Shown: positions 29,452 through 38,503, counted from the first letter of the stretch. The stretch is 57,721 bases of DNA from Terriglobia bacterium (GCA_020072805.1 JAIQGC010000020.1:1-57721), one strand, 5' to 3'. Numbers and translations are program-made. The notes: generated by a model not told the origin, from the letters alone.

Positions 29452-29462
29452 AGCGAAACGCC

Positions 29463-29491
29463 AGATTACAGGGAATCTCGCCGCCAGTCAA
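29463..29491 (-). promoter_or_regulatory. putative his promoter
   Basis: On the minus strand TTGACT (29491-29486) is followed after exactly 17 bases by TAATCT (29468-29463). The -35 is good and the -10 is weak. A start about 7 bases downstream would fall near 29456, just before the leader ATG at 29451. Confidence 0.5.
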
Positions 29492-29703
29492 TGCCTTACG
29501 ACGACCGTCTCCATTTCCCCCGTTCCGGTACTCCGGTACTGGACGGCCCAACGATTTTCCTTCCACAGCTACGGTACGGTTCCGCTATGGCGTTTTCCCG
29601 CCTCCCGCGTAGAATATCCCTCGGAAGCTGGAAGGGAATGCCTCTTGTCCTGCGCAACCCAGGAGGCCATCCGGCAAAACGCGAAGAAGGACAGGCCCAC
29701 GAC

Positions 29704-30084
29704 ATGACCACGAACATGACTCCCCCCGTAGCGCGCTCCGTATCCCGCGCCGAACGCCGCGGCACGCGCCGCTGCAAAATCACCCAAATGCTCTTTGCCC
29801 GCCCCTCCGATCCCGACCTCGACCACTTCGAGGATTTGCGCCCCACCCTCAGCGTCTCCCGCAACGGCGTTTATTTCGAAACCGCTCTTCCCGCCTATCA
29901 GCTGGGCATGCGCCTCTTCATCACCTTGCCCTTTTCCAAGGAGCCCACCGCCATCAACCGCGAATATCTCGCCGAAGTCGTCCGCGTCGTAGACCGCCCC
30001 GAAAGCCGCTACGGCATCGGCCTCAAACTCCTGATGGAAATGGGCGGCAGCGCCACTTTCAGCGGCACCTCTATCCAGCGCTAA
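29704..30084 (+). CDS. PilZ-domain-like protein
   Basis: A 126-residue cytosolic protein with an Arg-rich N-terminus (SRAERRGTRRCKI), a beta-rich core (TLSVSRNGVYFETALP, GMRLFITLPF) and VVRVVDRPESRYGIGLKLL. This matches the layout of single-domain PilZ proteins that bind cyclic di-GMP through an RxxxR and a later (D/N)xSxxG-type motif; here SVSRNG fills the second position. The frame is open upstream to 29407, so the start is uncertain; ATG 29704 fits the domain. Divergent from the his operon. Confidence 0.65.
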   Translation: MTTNMTPPVARSVSRAERRGTRRCKITQMLFARPSDPDLDHFEDLRPTLSVSRNGVYFETALPAYQLGMRLFITLPFSKEPTAINREYLAEVVRVVDRPESRYGIGLKLLMEMGGSATFSGTSIQR

Positions 30085-30140
30085 ACCGCCATTTGCGCAC
30101 ATCTGCCAACAGCCCCACCGCCCGATCTCTTGCTTTGGTG

Positions 30141-30162
30141 GCACAGCCATTCCTGGCTGTGC
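30141..30162. repeat. 9-bp hairpin, dispersed-repeat type
   Basis: GCACAGCCA-TTCC-TGGCTGTGC is a perfect hairpin between the PilZ gene and the strong terminator. The motif has the look of a short intergenic palindromic repeat. Confidence 0.5.
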
Positions 30163-30194
30163 GCCTTTCCCCCGCCTGAAAAGCTTTGCCAAAA

Positions 30195-30233
30195 CAGAAA
30201 GGGCGTCCCGATTAAATCGGGACGCCCTTTCTG
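30195..30233. terminator. bidirectional intrinsic terminator
   Basis: An 18-bp perfect stem (CAGAAAGGGCGTCCCGAT and its complement) has a TAA loop, with A/T-rich stem ends on both sides giving CCCTTT in each direction. It lies between the convergent PilZ and TPR genes. Confidence 0.85.
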
Positions 30234-30268
30234 CGTTTGGGGTTGGAGGAGAACTCGTTCTTCCGTTG

Positions 30269-30730
30269 CTACCTCGCGCTAAAAAGTTGCAATGTCCGGT
30301 GCCGCAGCACGCCCAATTGCCGGTTCAGCGGATGCTGCCGGCTCAAAAATCCCAGCACCGGCGACCGCCGCCGGATCAGCCGGCTCAGCGCGATATTCAG
30401 CCGCACATCCCGGTGCGCATACTTCAATCCGCTCTCCAGCGCCTCCACGGCGTCATCCCGCCGCCCCGACTGCGAATACACTTCCGCCAGATTCAAATAC
30501 AGCTGTGCCTGGTTTCTCTTCATGCGCACCGCGCTGTCGCACAGCCGCTCCGCCTCGCCCCATTTCTTCTCCGAGCGGCCCATGGCCACGCCCAGATAAG
30601 ACATGTAATAGGGGTTGTTCTTCTCCAACTCCACCGCCCGCTGGATATGCGTCAGCGCCTTCGTCGGGTAATTGTCGCGTAGAAATGTCAGACCTTGTTT
30701 GAACTCGCGGAATGCTTCCGTCTCGACCAT
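30269..30730 (-). CDS. TPR-repeat protein
   Basis: This 153-residue protein has about three tetratricopeptide repeats (FREFKQGLTFLRDNYPTKAL, PYYMSYLGVAMGRSEKKWGE, AQLYLNLAEVYSQSGRRDDA) and a basic C-terminal tail. It is a protein-interaction scaffold with no signal peptide. ATG 30730 is chosen for its AAGGAG site 6 bases upstream. Converges with the PilZ gene across a strong terminator. Role unknown. Confidence 0.8.
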   Translation of the reverse strand: MVETEAFREFKQGLTFLRDNYPTKALTHIQRAVELEKNNPYYMSYLGVAMGRSEKKWGEAERLCDSAVRMKRNQAQLYLNLAEVYSQSGRRDDAVEALESGLKYAHRDVRLNIALSRLIRRRSPVLGFLSRQHPLNRQLGVLRHRTLQLFSAR

Positions 30731-30959
30731 GCCTGCTCCTTGGGGGGACGCCCAGGAAATTGTGCGGAGTCTGCTCTTGGTCTTCGATTTCGTCGCCCGC
30801 AGCACCCGCCGGACCGCTCACTGGCGTATCCGGACTCCACTACTGCAACCAAGCTATCGTGGGGTTGCCTGCAAATCTACTGACCGGGCGACCAGTCTTG
30901 GTACAGCGGCACCGGCGGCTCAGTCCGCCGGAAAGGTACAGGTAGCCACCCGTCTCCGC
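30731..30959. other. structured intergenic region without a gene
   Basis: This gap downstream of glyA has a 7-bp GC hairpin (CCGGCGG-CTCAGT-CCGCCGG at 30911-30930) flanked by two GGTACAG repeats (30899-30905 and 30934-30940). A second hairpin GCAACC...GGTTGC lies at about 30844-30867. It may be a structured RNA or untranslated region; I could not match it to a known riboswitch family. Confidence 0.35.
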
Positions 30960-32267
30960 CTATCGCCCCGCCCCGCCCTGCGCCGCCGCGGGCACCCGCC
31001 GCGGATAAATCGGGAAGCGCTGCGCCAGTTCAGCCACCTGCCCGCGCACCTTCTGCTCCACCGCCGCATCGCCTATGTGCGTCAATATCTCCGTAATCCA
31101 CGCCCCGATCTTTTCCATCTCCGCTTCGCCCATTCCCCGCGTCGTGATCGAAGGCGTTCCCAGCCGTATTCCCCCTGCCTTCATCGGCGGCAGCGGATCG
31201 AACGGTATCGAATTCTTGTTCACCGTGATCCCCGCGCGGTCCAGGGCCTTTTCCGCGTCCGTCCCGGTGATCCCCCGCGGATGCAGCTCGATCAGGAACA
31301 GATGATTGTCCGTTCCTCCCGTCACAATCCGGAATCCGCCCCGCGCCACCGCCGCCGCCATCGCCCGGGCATTCACCACCACCTGCTTCTGATACTCCTT
31401 AAAGCCTGGCTCCATCGCTTCCTTCAGGCACACCGCCTTCGCCGCGATCGTGTGCACCAGCGGCCCTCCCTGCGTCCCCGGAAACGTAATCCGGTCCAGG
31501 TCCTTGGCGAACGCGCTCCGGCACAGCACCATTCCCCCGCGCGGTCCCCGCAGGGTCTTGTGCGTCGTCGTGGATACAAAATCCGCGTGCGGCACCGGAC
31601 TCGGATGCACCCCCGCGGCCACCAGTCCCGCGATGTGCGCCATGTCCACGAAGAACAACGCCCCCACCGCCCTGGCGATCTTCCCCATCCGCTCGAAGTC
31701 GATCACCCGCGAATACGCGCTCGCTCCCGCCACGATCATCTTCGGCTTGTGCTCCTGCGCCAGCCTTTCCACTTCCTCGTAGTCAATCGTCTCCGTGCTC
31801 TGCTTCACCCCGTAGGCCACGAACCGGTACATCTTTCCCGAAAAATTCAGCGGATGCCCGTGCGTCAGGTGCCCCCCGTGCGCCAGGTTCATCCCCAGCA
31901 CCGTATCCCCCGGCTGCAACACCGACATGTACACGGACACATTCGCCTGCGTCCCCGAATGCGCTTGCACGTTGGCGTGCTCCGCCCCAAAAAGTTCCTT
32001 GGCCCGGTCAATCGCCAGTTGCTCCGCCTGATCCGCGTATTCGCACCCGCCGTAATACCTCTTCCCCGGATACCCCTCCGCGTATTTGTTCGTGAAGATC
32101 GACCCCATCGCCTCCAGCACCGCCTCCGAGACCAGATTCTCCGACGGGATCAGCTCCAGCCCGGTCGCTTGCCTCCGGGCCTCGTGCCGTAACAGCTCCG
32201 CAATCTGCGGGTCCACCGCATCCAGCTTTCTCTCCATCCGTTCATTCGCTGCTGTCGTCTGGCTCAT
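30960..32267 (-). CDS. glyA: serine hydroxymethyltransferase
   Basis: A 435-residue PLP enzyme that converts serine and tetrahydrofolate to glycine and methylene-THF. Seen: [39 protein letters not shown], the PLP-lysine block [14 protein letters not shown], and [10 protein letters not shown]. The length is normal. ATG 32267 ([11 protein letters not shown]) is the likely start; an upstream in-frame ATG lacks protein-like sequence. It lies after rpiB on the same strand, separated by a repeat-like gap. Confidence 0.95.
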   Translation of the reverse strand: MSQTTAANERMERKLDAVDPQIAELLRHEARRQATGLELIPSENLVSEAVLEAMGSIFTNKYAEGYPGKRYYGGCEYADQAEQLAIDRAKELFGAEHANVQAHSGTQANVSVYMSVLQPGDTVLGMNLAHGGHLTHGHPLNFSGKMYRFVAYGVKQSTETIDYEEVERLAQEHKPKMIVAGASAYSRVIDFERMGKIARAVGALFFVDMAHIAGLVAAGVHPSPVPHADFVSTTTHKTLRGPRGGMVLCRSAFAKDLDRITFPGTQGGPLVHTIAAKAVCLKEAMEPGFKEYQKQVVVNARAMAAAVARGGFRIVTGGTDNHLFLIELHPRGITGTDAEKALDRAGITVNKNSIPFDPLPPMKAGGIRLGTPSITTRGMGEAEMEKIGAWITEILTHIGDAAVEQKVRGQVAELAQRFPIYPRRVPAAAQGGAGR

Positions 32268-32338
32268 GTCCCGTTGGCTCCTGGCTTGGTCAGGCTCTTT
32301 AAAAGCTATCTCATAAATATCCGCGCTGCTAACAAACA

Positions 32339-32395
32339 TTGTCATTCCGAGCGAAAGGCCGAGGTTTTCATCGGCCCGCAGCCGAGGAATCTCTC
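32339..32395. repeat. GTCATTCCGAGCG-type intergenic repeat
   Basis: The stretch begins GTCATTCCGAGCGAAAGGCC and ends CCGAGGAATCTCTC. This is the form of a very common dispersed repeat in Acidobacteriota and other bacteria. It fills most of the rpiB-glyA gap. The short palindrome GAGGTTTTCATCGGCC lies inside. Only one copy is seen in the window. Confidence 0.5.
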
Positions 32396-32869
32396 TTATT
32401 TCCCGTGCTCTTCCACTTCTATCCGCGTAATCTTATCAATCCGCCGCTGGTGCCGCCCCCCCGCATACTCCGTGCTCAAAAACGCCTGCACCATCTCGAT
32501 AGCTGTCTCCGCCGTCACAATCCGCCCGCCCAGCGCCAGCACGTTCGCGTCATTGTGCTCCCGCGAAAGCCGCGCCGTCACCACGTCATGCGCCAGCGCC
32601 GCCCGTATCCCCGGCACCTTGTTCGCCGCAATCGATATCCCGATCCCGCTCCCGCACACCAGTATCCCGTATTCGCTCTTCCTCGCCGCCACCCTCTCTC
32701 CCACCGCCAGCGCATAGTCCGGATAGTCCACCGACTCCTCCGACCACGTTCCCGTGTCGTCCACGCTATACCCGTTCTCCTCCAGAAATTTGCGGATGGA
32801 TTCCTTCACGGGATATCCCGCGTGGTCCGCACCCATCGCTATCCGCGGCTTGCCTGTATTTTCGTTCAT
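32396..32869 (-). CDS. rpiB: ribose-5-phosphate isomerase B
   Basis: A 157-residue RpiB/LacAB-family sugar-phosphate isomerase: [14 protein letters not shown] at the N-terminus, [14 protein letters not shown], the catalytic Cys in [17 protein letters not shown], and [15 protein letters not shown]. It interconverts ribose and ribulose 5-phosphate in the pentose phosphate pathway. ATG 32869 is the natural start. Upstream of glyA on the same strand. Confidence 0.93.
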   Translation of the reverse strand: MNENTGKPRIAMGADHAGYPVKESIRKFLEENGYSVDDTGTWSEESVDYPDYALAVGERVAARKSEYGILVCGSGIGISIAANKVPGIRAALAHDVVTARLSREHNDANVLALGGRIVTAETAIEMVQAFLSTEYAGGRHQRRIDKITRIEVEEHGK

Positions 32870-33031
32870 GGAGAATCTCTCCGCGGATTCTATCGGACTG
32901 CGCCACCCCGCGCAATCCGCACCTCCTCGTCCAACCGCTCCTTCATCTTTTCCGCCCTTTGTTGACACCCCCCACGCTCTCCGCTACGCTGACCCTCTTG
33001 CATTGAAAGCTTGATTCCCAGCCGGAGAAAC

Positions 33032-33823
33032 ATGGGCTCATTGCGGAATTTGCAGAAAAACTGGGAGATCCTGGCCCAGGAAGATCCTTTATGGGCCATT
33101 TGCAGCGATCCGCAAAAGCGCAATCGCCAATGGAACGAGGACGAATTCTTCGCCACCGGCCGGCAGGAAGTGGAGAAAGTCCTCGCTCACGTTCGTTCTC
33201 TCGGACTTTATCCCGATGCCTCGCTCCCCGCCCTCGATTTCGGCTGCGGCGTCGGCCGTCTGACCCGCGCTCTCAGCGCCCATTTCTCCGAATCCTGGGG
33301 CGTGGACATTTCCCCCACCATGATCGAGCGCGCCAGGGAATTCCATCGCGATAATCACCGTTGCCGCTTCCTGGTGAATCCCACCAGCCGTCTCGAACAG
33401 CTTTCCGGCGGCTATTTTGGCTTCATTTACACCAGCATCGTCCTCCAGCACATTGACCCCAAACACGCCCGCGAATATCTCGCCGAACTTCTCCGCGTCT
33501 TGCGCCCCGGCGGCATTCTCGTCTTCCAGGCCGTGGACCGTTACAAGGCCGGTTTGCTCCGCCGCCTCCGCGGCCGCCTTGCCCTGCGCAGCCGCATCCA
33601 ATTGCTCCTCGGCATGGATATCTCCTCCGAACGCCGCGTGCGTATGCATTGTCTCCCCGAAAAAATTATCCGCCGTGTGGTCGAGCAAGGGCGCGGCCGC
33701 ATCGTGGATATCCAACTGACCAATTCTGTGGAACCCTCCTTCAATGGCCATCTCGCCTATCTCGATCAGGAACCCGCCGAAAACTATGTCAGCAGGCAAT
33801 ACTGCGTTCTCAAAGCCGAATAA
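33032..33823 (+). CDS. SAM-dependent methyltransferase
   Basis: A 263-residue class I methyltransferase. Motif I is LDFGCGVGRLTRAL (about residues 68-80), followed by WGVDISPTMIERAREF, YTSIVLQHIDP and LRVLRPGGILVFQ. The N-terminal 50 residues (NWEILAQEDPLWAICSDPQKR) are typical of a group that acts near glycan or small-molecule genes. The substrate is unknown. ATG 33032 has GGAG just upstream; a TTG at 33011 is in frame but less likely. Confidence 0.85.
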   Translation: MGSLRNLQKNWEILAQEDPLWAICSDPQKRNRQWNEDEFFATGRQEVEKVLAHVRSLGLYPDASLPALDFGCGVGRLTRALSAHFSESWGVDISPTMIERAREFHRDNHRCRFLVNPTSRLEQLSGGYFGFIYTSIVLQHIDPKHAREYLAELLRVLRPGGILVFQAVDRYKAGLLRRLRGRLALRSRIQLLLGMDISSERRVRMHCLPEKIIRRVVEQGRGRIVDIQLTNSVEPSFNGHLAYLDQEPAENYVSRQYCVLKAE

Positions 33824-33998
33824 CCCGCCCCTCCTCCTTGCCCCTTCTGCGCCCTCTACCCTGAAAATCCGGTTTATGCTGGGCTTGCGGTGAGAGGCAC
33901 ACTGTGTCCGCGCATCTCCCGGCGGCGCACACCGAGCCCGCTTTGCTGGCGCACTCAAATAAAAAAGAAAAGGGATGCAGGGCGTAATCTTGCACGCA

Positions 33999-36900
33999 TC
34001 AATGCTGCGCGGCCAGTTCCAGCGCCAGTTCGCGCAGGCGGCGAAGGTCCAGCTTGCCGGTGCCCAGATAGGGAAGCTGCGCGATATGGAAAAAATGGTC
34101 GGCGCGGGGTTTCCACAGGGCGGGAAGGTCGGCCTTGGCGAGCAGTTCCTGGCATTCGCGCAGTTTTTCCTCGATCAGCGTGTGCAGCACGACCAGTCGC
34201 TCGCCTTTTTTCTCGTCGGGGATGGCGGTGACGGCGAAGGTCTGCTCGCTCGAACGGGCCAGCTCGTGCAGCTTGTCCTCGACGTGGATGTGCGGAACCA
34301 TCTCGCCGCCGATTTTGCTGAAGCGGCTCAGGCGGTCAGTGATGCGCAGGAAACCGTCTTCGTCCACGGTGGCGATGTCGCCGGTGTTATACCAGCCATT
34401 GCGGAGAACTTCGGCGGATTTTTCCGGGCGGCCGAGATAGCCCTGCATGATGTTGGGGCCGCGCACGAGCAGCAGGCCGGGCTGGCCCGCCGCGACGGGC
34501 TGGCCGTTTTCCGGGTCCACGATGCGAATGCCCACGCCGGGCAGGGGATGGCCGATGGTGCCGCGCTTGGCGCCCACCTGGCGGAAAAAAGCGGCGCGGA
34601 AATCCAGCGTATTGACGGCCACGGCGGGGGAACATTCGGTGCAGCCGTAACCTTCGTGGGGACGCAGGCCGAAGTGGTCCTCGAAAGCCTGCGCGATACG
34701 CTCGGGAAGTTTTTCCGCGCCGGCCAGCACGAAGCGCAAGCTGCCAAACTCTTCTGGAGTGCGGCGGCGAGTGTAAGCGTTGAGGAACGTGGGCGTGGCC
34801 AGAAGCATGGTGACGGCATGCTGGCTGACCAGCGCGCCGATGGCGCGGGAATCCAGCGGATTGGGGTGATAGACCACGCCCAGGCCGGTGACGACGGGCA
34901 AACAAAGGGTTCCGGTGAAGCCGAAGGAGTGGAAGAAGGGCAGGATGCCGAGGATGCGGTCCGCGGGATGGAGCAGAACGGCCTGGTTGAGCTGCTCGGC
35001 GTTGGCGGCGACGTTGAAGTGGGTGAGCACGACGCCCTTGGGGTCGCCCGTCGAGCCGCTCGAGAAAATGATGGTGGCGGTGTCTTCGAGCGTGGTGCGG
35101 CGCGGCGCGCCGGCGAATTGCTGCATCCAGCGCGCTGGAACGAACAGAGCGGTGAAGAGAGCGGTGGCGCGTTCGAGCAGGCGCGGAGCGGCGGCGAGGT
35201 CTTCGAGGTAAAGAATTTCGCCGGGTGGCTGCAGGTGCACCTTTTCCAAAAAGACGCGCGAGGTGAGGATGGTCTTCAGCCGGCACTGTTCGGCGCAGGA
35301 GGCCAGCGTCGAGTTGGTGACGGTGTAATTCAGATTCACGGGAACTTTTCCCAGAAGCAGCGCGGCCAGATTGGCGAGCGCGCCGGGAATCGAAGGAGGG
35401 AGCAGAATGCCGACCATCTCCTGTCCGCTCCAGGGAGCGCCCAGGCGCCGCGCCAGAAAAAGCGATTTCACCAGCGCGGCGAAGAAATTCAGCCGCGGCG
35501 TCTGCCCATCGGCCATGGCGAAACGCAGCGGATGGCGTCGCGCGGTCTGGATGAAGGAGCGCGTGAGTGTCTTCATGAGCGGGCGGCGGCGCAGAAAAGC
35601 GTCCACGCCGAGATTCTGCACGCTCTGGCGGACTTCCTGCGCGGTGGCCGTGGCGGGAAGCGGCGCGCCAAACGTGACGCGAATGGGATAGGGAATTTTG
35701 CGCGGCCATTTCCAGAAGAAACGGCCGCCGGAAAAGCTGAAAATCGAGCCCCAGATGCCGTCGAGGTGCACGGGCACGACGGGAACGTCCACGCCTTTCA
35801 GGAAGCGTTCCATGCCGCGGCGGAAGGGGAGCAACTGGCCGATGCGGGTCACCTGCCCTTCGGGAAAGATGCACACCAGTTCGCCGTTGCGCAGGGCTTC
35901 GGTGGCTTCGCGCAGGGAATGGATCATTTCGCGGGGGCGCTGCTGCGAGGAGATGGGAATGACGCCGAGAATTTTGGCGAAGGGTTTAATGAGCGGGTGC
36001 TCGTAGGCTTCCTTGTACATGAGGAAGCGCACAGGCCGGTCGGTCGCGGCGATGACGAAGGCGGCGTCGGCCATCGAGCCGTGATTGGGCGTGAGCAGGG
36101 CGCCGCTGTGCGCGGGAACGAATTCGCGGCCCTGGATGTCCAGGCGATAGAGCGTGTGCGTGGCGAACCACAGCAGCAGGCGCAGGAGCGAATCGGGAAG
36201 GAGAACGACGACGTAGGCTGTCGCGCCCAGCGTGGCCGCCGCGGCCCAGAAGAAAATCGCCGCCGGGCCCAGGCGCGCAAAGTGAGTGGCGAGATAGTAG
36301 GCGGCGGAAGCTCCGGCGATGCCCACAAAGGAGAGGAGATTGGCGGCGGCAATGATGCCGCCCTTGTGGCGCACGTCGGGGCGGTGCTGGATCAGGGCGT
36401 TGATGGGCACGATGAAAAATCCGCCGGAGAAACCGAGAGCGGCGAGGATCAGCAGGGCGTGAGGGAAGGAGAGCCCGGGAAGCGAGAGGAGAAACCCGAA
36501 GCCGGTCATGCCCAGGGCGCCCAGGGGAATCAGTCCGTATTCGATTTTTCCGCCGGAGAGATAGCCGGCGGCGAGGCTGCCAACGCCGATGCCCACGGCG
36601 ATGGCAGCCTGCAGCATGCCGTTGTGCGTGGCGTCCAGATGGAGAACGATCTTGCCGTAAAAGATGATGGTGAACTGCAGCAGCGCGCCCAGAAACCAGA
36701 AATAGGTGTTGCCCAGGACGGCCAGCCAGAGCACGCGGTCGGCGCGGGCCAGGCGCGTCTGCGACCGGAGGTCGCCGAGGATATTGAAGCGGAATGTGCG
36801 GGCAGGGTCGGCGGCGGGCATGCGGCTGATGAAAAACGCGGCAGCCATCCCGGCGAAGGAGAGCGCCAGAAAAATAAAGCCGGAGAATGTCTGGTGGCCG

Positions 36901-37406
36901 GCGAACGTGTCGGCCATGAAAGCTCCGGCGACGCTGCCGGCGATCACCGCGAGAAACGTGCCCAACTCGAGCACTCCGTTGCCCCAGGAAAGTTTTTCCT
37001 GCGGGAGCAGCTCGGGGAGCAGACCGTACTTGGAGGGGCCGAAGAGAGCGGCCTGGGTGCTGGCGAAAAAGACGGCGGCCATGGCCAGATGCAGGCTGTC
37101 GCGGGCGAAAGCCAGGATGGCCAGGAGCATGACCGCGATTTCGAAGACCTTGGTCCACAGCGTCACGCTGCGCTTGCTGAAGCGGTCGGCGAGATAGCCG
37201 CCGGTCATGGAAAAGAGCAGGAAGGGAACCGAGAAGAGCGCGCCGACCACCAGAACCTTGCTGTCCTCCTCGCCGGGCTTCAGGTGCATGGCCAGAATGA
37301 GGAAGGTGACCAGATTTTTCAGGCCATTTTCATTGAAGGCGCCCTGAAACTGGGTGACGATCAGGCCCCAGAATCCGCGCCGCCATTGCCTTTCCCGTTC
37401 GGACAT
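33999..37406 (-). CDS. aas: three-domain lysophospholipid transporter / acyltransferase / acyl-ACP ligase fusion
   Basis: A 1135-residue fusion. Residues about 10-400 are an MFS transporter of the LplT type (RRGFWGLIVTQFQGAFNENG). About 430-620 is a PlsC-like acyltransferase with NHGSMAD around 441 and FPEGQ around 515. About 640-1120 is an AMP-forming ligase with SSGSTGDPKGV near 785, YGCTECSP near 920 and YNTGDIATVDEDG near 1005. Together they would import lysophospholipids and re-acylate them with fatty acids activated on ACP. In E. coli this is two genes, lplT and aas. ATG 37406 fits the transporter start. Confidence 0.9.
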   Translation of the reverse strand: MSERERQWRRGFWGLIVTQFQGAFNENGLKNLVTFLILAMHLKPGEEDSKVLVVGALFSVPFLLFSMTGGYLADRFSKRSVTLWTKVFEIAVMLLAILAFARDSLHLAMAAVFFASTQAALFGPSKYGLLPELLPQEKLSWGNGVLELGTFLAVIAGSVAGAFMADTFAGHQTFSGFIFLALSFAGMAAAFFISRMPAADPARTFRFNILGDLRSQTRLARADRVLWLAVLGNTYFWFLGALLQFTIIFYGKIVLHLDATHNGMLQAAIAVGIGVGSLAAGYLSGGKIEYGLIPLGALGMTGFGFLLSLPGLSFPHALLILAALGFSGGFFIVPINALIQHRPDVRHKGGIIAAANLLSFVGIAGASAAYYLATHFARLGPAAIFFWAAAATLGATAYVVVLLPDSLLRLLLWFATHTLYRLDIQGREFVPAHSGALLTPNHGSMADAAFVIAATDRPVRFLMYKEAYEHPLIKPFAKILGVIPISSQQRPREMIHSLREATEALRNGELVCIFPEGQVTRIGQLLPFRRGMERFLKGVDVPVVPVHLDGIWGSIFSFSGGRFFWKWPRKIPYPIRVTFGAPLPATATAQEVRQSVQNLGVDAFLRRRPLMKTLTRSFIQTARRHPLRFAMADGQTPRLNFFAALVKSLFLARRLGAPWSGQEMVGILLPPSIPGALANLAALLLGKVPVNLNYTVTNSTLASCAEQCRLKTILTSRVFLEKVHLQPPGEILYLEDLAAAPRLLERATALFTALFVPARWMQQFAGAPRRTTLEDTATIIFSSGSTGDPKGVVLTHFNVAANAEQLNQAVLLHPADRILGILPFFHSFGFTGTLCLPVVTGLGVVYHPNPLDSRAIGALVSQHAVTMLLATPTFLNAYTRRRTPEEFGSLRFVLAGAEKLPERIAQAFEDHFGLRPHEGYGCTECSPAVAVNTLDFRAAFFRQVGAKRGTIGHPLPGVGIRIVDPENGQPVAAGQPGLLLVRGPNIMQGYLGRPEKSAEVLRNGWYNTGDIATVDEDGFLRITDRLSRFSKIGGEMVPHIHVEDKLHELARSSEQTFAVTAIPDEKKGERLVVLHTLIEEKLRECQELLAKADLPALWKPRADHFFHIAQLPYLGTGKLDLRRLRELALELAAQH

Positions 37407-37574
37407 GATCGCGCCTTGCCTCCAGGATGTCTTGGTCCTGGCCAGCATAGCGGGATTTCGCCAAGGGAGAAGAGAAATGGCGGGGCGCCGGGCATAAAGG
37501 TTACGGGAGCAGACGGAGGCATGGGAGGAGCGGTGCGCGGGCCATCTGCCTTGCGAAAAAATGCTTTGCGAAAA

Positions 37575-37617
37575 AACGGGGCGGCGCCAGCCCTTCCCGC
37601 TGATGCGCCGCCCCGTT
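37575..37617 (-). terminator. intrinsic terminator overlapping the usp stop codon
   Basis: GCGCCGCCCCGTT and its exact complement (13-bp stem, 17-nt loop) precede TTTTTT on the minus strand. The 5' arm includes the first two bases of the stop codon of the stress-protein gene, so termination is immediate. Confidence 0.85.
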
Positions 37618-38503
37618 ATCCTCCCGGGTGGAAATCACTTATGAACGGAAACCGGCTGTGCGTGGCCAGCCCGCCTCCCGCGTGCGCGCCCATCACGATG
37701 AGATCGCTGTTCTTGTCCTGGGCTACGCGCAGAATCTCATCCGCGGGGGAACCGAAGCGCACCTCGAATTCCGGTTCGCACCACAGTGCCGTGGCGGTGG
37801 GGACCGCCCTCTCCAGGCCGGCCAGCAGTTCGGCGCGCAGCGCGGCGCCGTCGCGGCCGGTGGGCTCGACGTGGCGGTCCAGGACATTCAGGATGGTCAG
37901 GTGCGACTGATATTCCTGGGCCAGCGAGAGAGCATAGGCCGCCGCGCGTTCGGGCGGGTGTTCAAGGTCGGTGGCGAAGAGGATGTTCTTCCAGACTGCC
38001 GAACGCGCCAATTCGCCGGAGAATCGCGGCCCCACGGTCATCACCGGGCATTCCGCCCGGCGGAAGATCTCTTCCGCGCCGGAGCCCAGGAAAAACTTCT
38101 CGACCTTTTTTGCACCGTGCGTGCCCACCACCACCATGTCAATCTCGTACTTGCGCAGCAGTTTCTCGATGGTGGGCCACAGGAAACCTTCCTCGAGAAT
38201 GACCTCGTGAGGGATGCCGCGCATGCGCCCGGAGATGAGGATCTCGGCGAGACGCTCTTCGCTGGCCTGCCGCAAGGTTCCCTGGGTGGTCACGGCCGCG
38301 TCGGGGGGCACGAAAGCATAGGCACCGGGGGTGAGGACGTGGGCCAGATAAATGCGCGAGTCGTAGAGGCGGGCGATGGTCAGGGCATAATCCAGAGCGT
38401 TATCCGCGCTGGGTGAGAAATCGGTGGGGACCAGAATGTTCCCCAGGGCAACTCGTGCGATTTTCGGTGCCGTCTTGGCGGCGGGTTCTTTCACGGTTTT
38501 CAT
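37616..38503 (-). CDS. tandem universal stress protein, short C-terminus
   Basis: A 295-residue cytosolic protein with two UspA domains. The first is complete, with the ATP-loop pattern VVVGTHGAKKVEKFFLGSGA and CPVMTVG end. The second starts at WKNILFATDLEHPPERA and runs to DLIVMGAHAGGG, but the last 25-30 residues, including the usual CPVLTV strand, are replaced by ATHSRFPFISDFHPGG before the stop. ATG 38503 has GGAGG 6 bases upstream. The truncation may be natural decay. Role: stress survival, ligand unknown. Confidence 0.85.
   Translation of the reverse strand: MKTVKEPAAKTAPKIARVALGNILVPTDFSPSADNALDYALTIARLYDSRIYLAHVLTPGAYAFVPPDAAVTTQGTLRQASEERLAEILISGRMRGIPHEVILEEGFLWPTIEKLLRKYEIDMVVVGTHGAKKVEKFFLGSGAEEIFRRAECPVMTVGPRFSGELARSAVWKNILFATDLEHPPERAAAYALSLAQEYQSHLTILNVLDRHVEPTGRDGAALRAELLAGLERAVPTATALWCEPEFEVRFGSPADEILRVAQDKNSDLIVMGAHAGGGLATHSRFPFISDFHPGG

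Noticed and set aside
29372-29566. A 64-codon minus-strand frame covering the his leader region
   Set aside because: It reads the His codons out of frame and lacks any leader signature; the 23-codon frame explains the region better.
30841-30945. Cyclic di-GMP (GEMM) riboswitch or SRP RNA
   Set aside because: The GEMM core and the SRP tetraloop/GGAAGCAGCC motif are absent; kept only as an unnamed structured region.
33975-37910. A plus-strand open frame of 1311 codons antisense to the aas fusion
   Set aside because: It mirrors the high-GC aas gene, has low-complexity Gly/Ala/Glu/Gln composition and no domain; the minus strand holds clear motifs.
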